From: Candidatus Margulisiibacteriota bacterium
Lineage (GTDB): Bacteria; Margulisbacteria; WOR-1; O2-12-FULL-45-9
Assembly: GCA_030018645.1 (NCBI GenBank)
Contig: JASEHX010000047.1
Location: 1 to 9,109, forward strand
Length of the DNA stretch: 9,109 nt
Direction: 5' to 3'
The position numbers and the translations under genes were made by a program. This document shows, in pieces, positions 1-5,433 of this stretch (positions within the stretch are counted from its first letter, which is position 1; each line of letters begins with the position of its first letter). The notes under the pieces are model-generated. The model searched no databases and had not been told where the DNA came from. It saw only the letters and a program-made list of their open reading frames with translations.

Positions 1-20
1 AAAGTATATCTAACTTTGAA

Positions 21-55
21 CTAAAAGTGGTCTAGACAATGGGGTCCACTTTAAG
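21..55. repeat. Imperfect hairpin upstream of the retropepsin-like gene
   Basis: Positions 21-30 (CTAAAAGTGG) pair with 46-55 (CCACTTTAAG) with a single A-A mismatch, enclosing a 15-nt loop. No T-tract follows, so this is not a convincing intrinsic terminator. Read on the minus strand, the right arm and loop begin TGGACCCCATTG, which loosely resembles the ends of some IS3-type elements. That resemblance is from memory only. It could be the end of a mobile element, a regulatory hairpin, or chance. Confidence 0.35.
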
Positions 56-66
56 CTACATCCTGC

Positions 67-471
67 ATGATCATTTTTAAGTATAAAAAGGAAAAAGGCA
101 GAGAGGGGCAGTATATTTCACGGCCAATTGCAGAAGTGGTTCTTCAAAATGAAACTTTCAAAGTTGATGTTGGTATGTACATTGATTCTGGTGCCGATAT
201 TTCAATGGTCACGCTTTCGGTTGGTTTAGCCCTTGGATTTACCCAGCAGGCAGAAGAAATCAAAGAGTTAAAAGGAATTGCAGGCGAAGGTATCCCGTAT
301 ATCATTAAGACGATAAGTTTTGGATTGCCGGGCTATAAGTTTACCGCCCGGATTGGCTGGGCGTTAATTGATGAAGTGCCGCTGCTTTTGGGAAGATTAG
401 ACATTTTCCGTCGTTTTAAAATTATTTTTGATGAAGCGGACCAATTTATCGCCCTTGTTTCAAAAAGATAA
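67..471 (+). CDS. Retropepsin-like aspartic protease (single domain)
   Basis: A 134-residue protein with the hallmarks of a retroviral-type aspartic protease half. The catalytic loop Asp-Ser-Gly-Ala-Asp is at residues 40-44, preceded by hydrophobic residues (VGMYI) and followed by ISMV. A Leu-Leu-Leu-Gly-Arg motif at 106-110 before LDIFRRF corresponds to the hydrophobic-hydrophobic-Gly psi-loop. Family members act as homodimers, each chain giving one catalytic Asp, and the length fits one domain. No signal peptide or membrane segment is visible, so it is probably cytoplasmic. The substrate is unknown. ATG at 67 is the first usable start because in-frame stops lie at 22 and 52. No SD is visible. 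The stop is 9 bp before fhs, suggesting cotranscription. The family call is good; any physiological role is unknown. Confidence 0.8.
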   Translation: MIIFKYKKEKGREGQYISRPIAEVVLQNETFKVDVGMYIDSGADISMVTLSVGLALGFTQQAEEIKELKGIAGEGIPYIIKTISFGLPGYKFTARIGWALIDEVPLLLGRLDIFRRFKIIFDEADQFIALVSKR

Positions 472-480
472 ATCATAATT

Positions 481-1671
481 ATGCCAACCGATATAGCCAT
501 CGCCCAAAAGGCGAAAATGAAGTTGATTGAAGATATTGCTAAAAAAGCCGGCATTAAGCTGGCTGACCTTGAATTGCATGGCTGTTATAAAGCCAAAGTC
601 AGCTTAGATGCTTTGAAGCGTTTGAAGAGGAAGAAAGACGGCAAACTTATCTTAGTTACCACCATGACGCCCACCGCACAAGGGGAAGGCAAGACCACAA
701 TCACTATTGGTCTGGCGCAAGCCCTGCAAAAACTGGGGAAGAAAGCCATTGTCTGTATCCGCGAACCATCGTTGGGGCCGGTGATGGGGCTAAAAGGCGG
801 GGCGGCCGGCGGCGGTTATTCACAGGTCCTGCCCATGGACGACATTAACCTGCATTTAACCGGCGATTTTCACATGATTACTTCGGCGCATAATCTTTTG
901 GCGGCTATGGTCTATAACCATATATATCAGGGAAATGAGCTGCAGATTGATGAGAATCACATTATCTGGAAGCGGACCATGGACATGAATGATCGTTCTC
1001 TGCGCGGCATGTTTGATATCACTGCCTCGTCGGAGGTCATGGCGATTTTATGCCTGTCGAAAAGTGTTATCGATATGAAAAAACGACTGGGAGAAATTAT
1101 TGCTGCCTATAATAAATCCGGCCGGCCGGTGCGAGCGAAGGACTTGAAAGCCAATGGGGCCATGGCTATGCTTCTCTGGCATGCATTAAAACCCAATCTG
1201 GTCCAAACTTTAGAAGGAGGGCCGGCTTTAATCCACGGCGGGCCCTTTGCCAATATTGCCCATGGCTGCAACAGCTTGGTGGCCACTCAACTGGCGCTTA
1301 AATTAGCCGATTATGTTGTTACGGAAGCCGGGTTTGGTTCTGACCTGGGGGCGGAAAAGTTTTTTGATATTAAATGCCGGATTGGTAAATTAAAACCGGC
1401 TGCAGCGGTATTAGTTGTTACTCGCCAGGCGATCGATAAGCATGGCTATGAAAACGTGTATAAGCATATTGAAAATATTCAGCTCTTTGGCGTACCAATA
1501 GTTATTGCCGTAAATCGCAAGAAAGATGATCCGGCCAGTAAAATTACATATATTATGAAACAGTGCGAAAAATTTGGTATGCCGGTTGTTGTGTCGGATG
1601 TGTGGGGGAGGGGTTGGTGGAAAGGAATTAGGAAAAGAGACGATAAAAGCTACAGTGACAAAGAAACATAG
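481..1671 (+). CDS. fhs: Formate--tetrahydrofolate ligase, N-terminal three quarters (frameshifted gene)
   Basis: FTHFS makes 10-formyl-THF from formate, ATP and THF in cytoplasmic one-carbon metabolism. The reading frame shows the family P-loop PTAQGEGKTT (residues 64-73), then REPSLGPVMG (94-103) and the signature GLKGGAAGGGY (103-113). These are followed by PMDDINLHLTGD, TSAHNLLAAM, the HGGPFANIAHGCNS motif and VTEAGFGSDLGAEKFFDIKC. Family similarity ends at VSDVWGR (about residue 377, nt 1611). The last 20 or so residues (from GWWKGIRK) are out-of-frame sequence ending at TAG/TAA-rich DNA, and the correct continuation is in the next frame (see 1574-2047). The usual RALK-x-HGG region is degenerate and about 17 residues shorter than in Moorella-type enzymes. 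ATG at 481 has no SD. The gene follows the protease by 9 bp. Confidence 0.9.
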   Translation: MPTDIAIAQKAKMKLIEDIAKKAGIKLADLELHGCYKAKVSLDALKRLKRKKDGKLILVTTMTPTAQGEGKTTITIGLAQALQKLGKKAIVCIREPSLGPVMGLKGGAAGGGYSQVLPMDDINLHLTGDFHMITSAHNLLAAMVYNHIYQGNELQIDENHIIWKRTMDMNDRSLRGMFDITASSEVMAILCLSKSVIDMKKRLGEIIAAYNKSGRPVRAKDLKANGAMAMLLWHALKPNLVQTLEGGPALIHGGPFANIAHGCNSLVATQLALKLADYVVTEAGFGSDLGAEKFFDIKCRIGKLKPAAAVLVVTRQAIDKHGYENVYKHIENIQLFGVPIVIAVNRKKDDPASKITYIMKQCEKFGMPVVVSDVWGRGWWKGIRKRDDKSYSDKET

Positions 1672-2047
1672 AGACTTCCATTTCCTCTATGACTTGAAAG
1701 ATTCAATTAAAGATAAGATCAATACCATTGCTACGAAGATTTATGGAGCAGAGGGCGTTGAGTACACCGAAAAAGCCCTGCAAGATATGGAATTGCTAGA
1801 ACGGGTTGGGTTCGTAAATGTTCCCATTTGCATTGCCAAAACACAGTATTCATTATCGGATGATCCTAAGTCCCTTGGCCGGCCGAAAGGGTTTAAGATC
1901 ACGATCCGCGAATTAAAACCCTCTGCTGGAGCGGGTTTTATCGTTGCCTATGCAGGGAATATTTTAACTATGCCGGGTCTCCCTAAGCACCCTGCCGCCG
2001 AAAAAATGGATATTTCAGAGGATGGAAGGATCAGGGGATTGTTTTAG
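1574..2047 (+). CDS. fhs: Formate--tetrahydrofolate ligase, C-terminal quarter (frameshifted gene)
   Basis: This frame carries the missing end of FTHFS. True homology begins around nt 1604 with GGGVGGKELGK, the counterpart of the family's VWxKGGEGG-ELA stretch. It continues through FHFLYDLKDSIKDKI, ATKIYGAEGVEYT, the conserved AKTQYSLSDDPKSLGRP and the near-terminal TMPGLPKHPAAEKMDI, ending in GLF as family members do. The ATG at 1574 is an incidental in-frame codon inside the upstream coding region, and I see no SD, so this is a gene remnant or frameshifted half and not an independent gene. Joining the frames gives roughly 520 residues, a little short of the usual 550-560. The joint needs one base fewer, or two more, in the G-rich run at 1604-1613. 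Confidence 0.85.
   Translation: MVCRLLCRMCGGGVGGKELGKETIKATVTKKHRDFHFLYDLKDSIKDKINTIATKIYGAEGVEYTEKALQDMELLERVGFVNVPICIAKTQYSLSDDPKSLGRPKGFKITIRELKPSAGAGFIVAYAGNILTMPGLPKHPAAEKMDISEDGRIRGLF
1604..1613 (+). other. Frameshift site in fhs (G5-A-G4 run)
   Basis: The sequence is GGGGG-A-GGGG. Upstream coding is in the frame of 481, and downstream coding is in the frame starting at positions equal to 2 modulo 3. Removing one G, or adding two, restores a continuous FTHFS reading VWG-(R/G)-G-VGGKELG. Location in homopolymers makes a sequencing or assembly indel as likely as a real mutation. Confidence 0.75.
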
Positions 2048-2058
2048 AAAAATCTTGA

Positions 2059-2077
2059 TGATATACTCTTTTATACA
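2059..2077 (+). promoter_or_regulatory. Candidate promoter of the nucleotidyltransferase gene
   Basis: An extended -10 element TGATATACT lies at 2059-2067, and a second -10-like TATACA at 2072-2077 lies 6 nt before the ATG at 2084. The first would give a leader of about 10 nt, the second a leaderless transcript. No SD is present. No good -35 box is seen. Confidence 0.4.
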
Positions 2078-2083
2078 AAAATT

Positions 2084-2422
2084 ATGATCCAAGAAGCAAT
2101 TATTAATAATGCTGTCGAGTATATAAAGGAAAAAGTCGCTCCAGAAAAAATATATCTTTTTGGGTCTTATGCTAAAGGAACGGCTGGGCCGGATAGTGAT
2201 TTAGATTTTTTAATCATTAAAAAGACAGATATCCCCCAAAACCAACGCGTCCAACCGCTTTATTCACTAGATAAAACCAAGAAAGTTGGGGCGGTTATTG
2301 GCATGGATTTTATTGTTTATACACCCAATGAATTTGAAGATAAGATCAATGAACGCAATTCGATTGCGGCTGAAGTGTTAAAGACAGGAAAATTATTATA
2401 TGACCGACAAACTAACCCATAA
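2084..2422 (+). CDS. Minimal nucleotidyltransferase (MNT/MntA-like, DNA polymerase beta superfamily)
   Basis: A 112-residue protein with the nucleotidyltransferase signature: Gly27-Ser28, ten residues, then Asp39-Leu-Asp41, within LFGSYAKGTAGPDSDLDFLI. The third metal-binding acid is probably Asp75 in GMDFIVY. All catalytic residues are present, so the protein should be active on NTPs. Family members such as MntA add AMP to a HEPN-domain RNase toxin encoded next door, neutralising it; others are orphans. Here no HEPN gene follows, only a possible 34-codon ORF overlapping the 3' end and then folE. The substrate is therefore unknown, and the gene may be the survivor of a MNT-HEPN module. It is independent of the SD-lacking folate genes around it only by its own candidate promoter. 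Confidence 0.82.
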   Translation: MIQEAIINNAVEYIKEKVAPEKIYLFGSYAKGTAGPDSDLDFLIIKKTDIPQNQRVQPLYSLDKTKKVGAVIGMDFIVYTPNEFEDKINERNSIAAEVLKTGKLLYDRQTNP

Positions 2423-2504
2423 AGAAGTATTAAGCGCTGAAATAGCTGAAACATTAAAACAAGTTGCCAACGTTATTGCGTTTATTGAGCCACAAATAAC
2501 ATAA
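2400..2504 (+). CDS. Possible 34-residue small protein overlapping the MNT gene
   Basis: ATG at 2400 opens a 34-codon frame ending in TAA at 2504, overlapping the last 23 bp of the nucleotidyltransferase gene in another frame. The product starts MTDKLTHKEVLSAEIAETLK and ends IAFIEPQIT; it is Ala/Glu/Lys rich and looks mostly helical. Overlap of start and stop is typical for the second gene of a MNT-HEPN pair. However, 34 residues is far too short for a HEPN domain (about 110-140), and the R-x4-6-H motif is absent. It could be a truncated partner, an unrelated small protein, or non-coding spacer. It occupies most of the gap before folE. Confidence 0.3.
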   Translation: MTDKLTHKEVLSAEIAETLKQVANVIAFIEPQIT

Positions 2505-2511
2505 CGATCAA

Positions 2512-3072
2512 ATGATCAACCAATCCAAAATCGAGAAAGCAGTTAAAGAAATCCTTATCGCCATCGGCGAAAATCCTAATCGTTCCGGCATCAAAGATAC
2601 GCCCAAGCGAGTGGCTCGTATGTATGCCGAATTGTTTGCCGGTTTACATAAAGACCCCGGCAAGGAAATAACCGTTTTCCACGAAGAAGAGCACGAAGAA
2701 ATGGTAATGGTGAAAAATATCCCCTTTTATTCCATTTGCGAGCACCATTTGGTTCCTTTCTTCGGCAAAGCCCATGTTGTTTATGTGCCGACTAAGGGGA
2801 GGGTTACTGGTTTATCCAAACTCGTAAGGGTAATTGAAGCTTTTGCTAAACGCCCGCAAGTGCAGGAGCGGTTAACCAGCCAAATTGCTGATTGTCTGAT
2901 GAAAAAATTGAACCCGCGCGGAGTGCTGGTTATCATTGAAGCAGAACATCTCTGCATGTCCATGCGCGGGGTCAAAAAGCCCGGCGCCATTACCACCACA
3001 TCAGCGGTACGTGGTATTTTCCGCAAGGATGTTCGGACGCGTTCTGAAGCGCTTTCGCTAATAAGGGCATAA
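2512..3072 (+). CDS. folE: GTP cyclohydrolase I
   Basis: Converts GTP to 7,8-dihydroneopterin triphosphate and formate, the first step of folate (or other pterin) synthesis, as a cytoplasmic toroidal homodecamer with one zinc per site. The 186 residues match the usual core length. GENPNRSGIKDTPKRVARM (19-37) is the family N-terminal signature. The zinc ligands are Cys76 and His79 in SICEHH and Cys148 in EHLCMSMRG, with catalytic His78 and His146 also present. PTKGRVTGLSKLVRV and the QVQERLTSQIA stretch are typical. The classical type IA enzyme is complete. ATG at 2512 lacks an SD. dprA starts 3 bp after the stop, so the two are very likely cotranscribed. With fhs upstream it makes a loose folate/one-carbon neighbourhood. 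Confidence 0.96.
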   Translation: MINQSKIEKAVKEILIAIGENPNRSGIKDTPKRVARMYAELFAGLHKDPGKEITVFHEEEHEEMVMVKNIPFYSICEHHLVPFFGKAHVVYVPTKGRVTGLSKLVRVIEAFAKRPQVQERLTSQIADCLMKKLNPRGVLVIIEAEHLCMSMRGVKKPGAITTTSAVRGIFRKDVRTRSEALSLIRA

Positions 3073-3075
3073 CCC

Positions 3076-4128
3076 ATGTTGCTGTATTGGGTGGCGGCAA
3101 ATATGGTGGATGGGGTGGGGCCGGTAACTATTAAAAAACTGCTTGATCAGCATCAATCAATTGAAAAAGTCTGTTCGGTAATTAATGCCCCGCTTGAAAA
3201 AGCCGATCTGGTTATACAAACGGCCAAAGATAAGAACATTTCTATCGTTTGTTTTGAGGACGCAGAATACCCCGAGCGCCTAAAACATATTTATGATCCG
3301 CCGGCTGTATTGTTCACCAGAGGCCGCCCTTTACTAAAAGAAGAAAAGGCAATTGCAATTGTTGGTACCCGCTCGGCTTCTCATTATGGATTGGAACTAG
3401 CTAGGAAGTTTGCTTTTGAACTGGCTTCGCTCGGCTTTACGATTGTTTCTGGTTTAGCTACCGGGATTGATACCTCCGCGCATCAGGGAGCGCTTGAAGC
3501 AAAAGGTAAAACTATTGCAGTCTTTGGCTGCGGGGTAGATGTTATCTTTCCGGCCGAAAATAGGCCATTAGCCGAAGATATCACCCGCCAAGGAACGCTC
3601 GTTTCCGAATATCCGATCGGAAGCGGAACGGCAAAAGGCAATTTTCCCCGCCGCAATCGCATCATCTCCGGCCTATCACTGGGCGTAATCGTAGTCGAAG
3701 GCCATTATGACAGCGGGGCGATGATTACGGCTAAGTGTGCGCTGGATCAAGGGAGGGAAGTATTTGCCATTCCTGGGCAAATTGGGATTGACCAGTCTAA
3801 GGGACCACACTGGCTGATTAAACAAGGCGCTAAATTAGTTGAAACTATCGATGATGTGCTTGAGGAATTGAATATCGAAATACACAGCAAAATGACAAAT
3901 GACAAATTAAAAATGTCAAATGAAGGTGTGCCTGCGGCACGGCATCTAAATTTGTCTAATGAAGAAAAGAAAATTGTAGGAACATTATCCCTCGAACCAA
4001 AACATATTGATAACATTGCTTGTGAAACGGGTATGCCAATTGCGCAAGTTTCCAGCTTGCTGATGATGCTGGAGATGAAGAAAGCCGTCAAACAGCTGGC
4101 GGGGAAAAGATATATAATTTTTGCCTAG
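3076..4128 (+). CDS. dprA: DNA processing protein DprA/Smf
   Basis: DprA binds single-stranded DNA and loads RecA during transformation and recombination; many non-competent bacteria also keep it. The 350 residues show a short helical SAM-like N-terminus (1-75; DGVGPVTIKKLL) and then the Rossmann-like core. The core has IVGTRSAS (95-102), SGLATGIDTSAHQGAL (125-140), FGCGVDVIFPAEN (150-162), NFPRRNRIISGLS (189-201) and a GAMITAKCALDQGREVFAIPG segment. A C-terminal winged-helix domain (about 294-350) follows. The linker at 270-293 (MTNDKLKMSNEGVPA) is encoded by a repeat-like AT-rich stretch with a GC hairpin, unlike the rest of the gene. The start is 3 bp after folE, with AAGGG 11 bp upstream as a weak SD. 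The family call is secure. Confidence 0.96.
   Translation: MLLYWVAANMVDGVGPVTIKKLLDQHQSIEKVCSVINAPLEKADLVIQTAKDKNISIVCFEDAEYPERLKHIYDPPAVLFTRGRPLLKEEKAIAIVGTRSASHYGLELARKFAFELASLGFTIVSGLATGIDTSAHQGALEAKGKTIAVFGCGVDVIFPAENRPLAEDITRQGTLVSEYPIGSGTAKGNFPRRNRIISGLSLGVIVVEGHYDSGAMITAKCALDQGREVFAIPGQIGIDQSKGPHWLIKQGAKLVETIDDVLEELNIEIHSKMTNDKLKMSNEGVPAARHLNLSNEEKKIVGTLSLEPKHIDNIACETGMPIAQVSSLLMMLEMKKAVKQLAGKRYIIFA
3890..3956 (+). repeat. Palindromic repeat-like insert inside dprA
   Basis: Short tandem units occur (AAATGAC-AAATGAC-AAATT, 3890-3908, then AAATGTC-AAATG, 3911-3922). An outer inverted repeat GACAAATT (3901-3908) / AATTTGTC (3949-3956) encloses an inner hairpin GTGCC-TGC-GGCAC (3928-3940). 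The stretch stays in frame and encodes a low-complexity linker between the Rossmann and winged-helix domains. The composition differs sharply from neighbouring dprA sequence. I infer a small dispersed palindromic element tolerated in a linker; other copies cannot be checked here. Confidence 0.55.
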
Positions 4129-4146
4129 CCAATCTCCAATATCCTA

Positions 4147-4155
4147 TGTTACAAT
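4147..4155 (+). promoter_or_regulatory. Extended -10 promoter for the sensor-transporter operon
   Basis: TGTTACAAT is an extended -10 (TG-T-TACAAT). The -10 hexamer ends 6 nt before the ATG at 4162, which places transcription start at or next to the start codon, consistent with leaderless translation. No SD and no clear -35 are seen. The 33-bp gap from dprA leaves no room for a riboswitch. Confidence 0.5.
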
Positions 4156-4161
4156 CCAAAT

Positions 4162-5433
4162 ATGGTTCTCTTTTCAGAAATGTATCTGTCGGAACTGATC
4201 GGCGTGCGGGTGGTTGACCGCCTGCAAGATCCTATTGGGACCATCAAAGACATCCTTTTTTCCGTCGGAGAAGTATTTCCCAAGATCACCGGGCTTTTAA
4301 TCAAAAGGCAGGATAAAAACGAAGAATCTGTCATTTTAATTAACGAGATTGACATGATCGGAAAGCAATTTGTCACCACGGCTTCAATCCAAGGCCGGAT
4401 AGTTTTTACCAAGTTGCGGGCAGATGAACTTTTACTTTGGCGCGATGTGGTTGACAAGCAAGTTGTAGATACGGAAGGCGCGCGCGTCATCCGGGTTAAT
4501 GATTTAAAATTAGCCAAAGTTGACCAGGATATCCGCTTGGCGGCGGCGGACGTGGGGATGAGGGGATTACTGCGGCGGTTAGGGGCGTTGGCGCTTTTTG
4601 AAAAACTGCTTTCGTTTTTCGGGCGCGGCATCGCCGAAACCTTAATTGGCTGGGACCATGTTGAGTCGTTGAAAACCGGGAGGGTAAAAGGCGAAATCAC
4701 CGTCCCCTCCAAGCATTTGACCGACCTGCACCCGGCGGATATCGCTCACATCATCAGCCAAGTGCATACCGAAGAAAAGACCGCTATCTTCCAATCTTTG
4801 TCTGAGAAAGCCGCCGCCGAATCATTACACGAGCTTGAACCCAAAATCCAAGCCATGCTGCTCTTGACCATTGATACTAAAAAAGCTTTAGCCATTTTAG
4901 AAAGAATGCCGGTAGACGAAGCAGCCGACGTTTTGGGCGACTTGCCGGAAGAGAAAACGGAAGAATTCCTGCGTCTCATGCGGCCGCGCAAAGCAGCCGA
5001 AATAGGCAAATTACTCAAACACGAGGAAGAAACGGCTGGCGGGCTGATGACCACCGAATTTATCACCATTCCAGAAGATCATTCGATTGAACAAACCATC
5101 AATCACCTGCGGGCCTTAGCTCCGGGCGCTGAAACAATTTATTATTTATATGTTGTCGATAAGGAAGAACGGCTGGTCGGAGTATTATCCCTGCGCAGCT
5201 TGATCGTTTCTTTTCCGGAAAAGTCAGTTCATGAGATCATGAACAAGGAACCAATTGTGGTTTCTCCCACCATGAACCAGCGCAAAGTAGCCGAAGTCAT
5301 TTCAAAATATAATTTACTGGCCGTGCCGGTGGTGGATGAAAACCGCAAACTATTGGGGATAGTGACAGTCGACGACGTGATTGACTTTATCCTGCCGCCG
5401 CTCTCGCGCAAAAAGAGGCAAATGGTGGGATAA
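4162..5433 (+). CDS. PRC-barrel / MgtE N-terminal / CBS-pair protein (soluble cation-sensor-like)
   Basis: A 423-residue soluble protein. Residues 8-125 hold two PRC-barrel-like repeats (ELIGVRVVDRLQDPIGTIKD and DVVDKQVVDTEGARVIRV). A basic/hydrophobic linker (135-165) follows. Then comes an MgtE N-domain-type superhelix (185-290; LHPADIAHIISQ, LERMPVDEAADVLGDLPEE) and two CBS domains (292-350, starting EETAGGLMTTEF; 355-412, ending LLGIVTVDDVIDFI). This is the cytosolic half of an MgtE Mg2+ channel, but the MgtE membrane domain is absent; the protein ends in a basic tail (SRKKRQ). In MgtE these domains bind Mg2+ and close the pore. Its stop codon overlaps by 1 bp the start of an Nramp-like transporter, so I infer it is that transporter's regulatory partner. 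No SD is seen; the start is supported by the adjacent -10. Confidence 0.9.
   Translation: MVLFSEMYLSELIGVRVVDRLQDPIGTIKDILFSVGEVFPKITGLLIKRQDKNEESVILINEIDMIGKQFVTTASIQGRIVFTKLRADELLLWRDVVDKQVVDTEGARVIRVNDLKLAKVDQDIRLAAADVGMRGLLRRLGALALFEKLLSFFGRGIAETLIGWDHVESLKTGRVKGEITVPSKHLTDLHPADIAHIISQVHTEEKTAIFQSLSEKAAAESLHELEPKIQAMLLLTIDTKKALAILERMPVDEAADVLGDLPEEKTEEFLRLMRPRKAAEIGKLLKHEEETAGGLMTTEFITIPEDHSIEQTINHLRALAPGAETIYYLYVVDKEERLVGVLSLRSLIVSFPEKSVHEIMNKEPIVVSPTMNQRKVAEVISKYNLLAVPVVDENRKLLGIVTVDDVIDFILPPLSRKKRQMVG

Noticed and set aside
1604..1613. Programmed ribosomal frameshift in fhs
   Set aside because: No known slippery heptamer or RF2-type stop context is present, and the family is not known to need one; an indel is simpler.
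2400..2504. Full HEPN toxin gene after the MNT gene
   Set aside because: Only 34 codons are open and folE starts 8 bp later; no RX4-6H motif occurs.
4129..4161. Mg2+ or Mn2+ riboswitch upstream of the sensor-transporter operon
   Set aside because: The gap is 33 bp and the -10 sits against the start codon, leaving no leader RNA.
4149..4712. 187-codon open frame antisense to the PRC/MgtE-N gene
   Set aside because: Its Ser/Thr/Arg-rich sequence has no recognisable domain and the sense strand encodes a clear multi-domain protein; it is a shadow frame.
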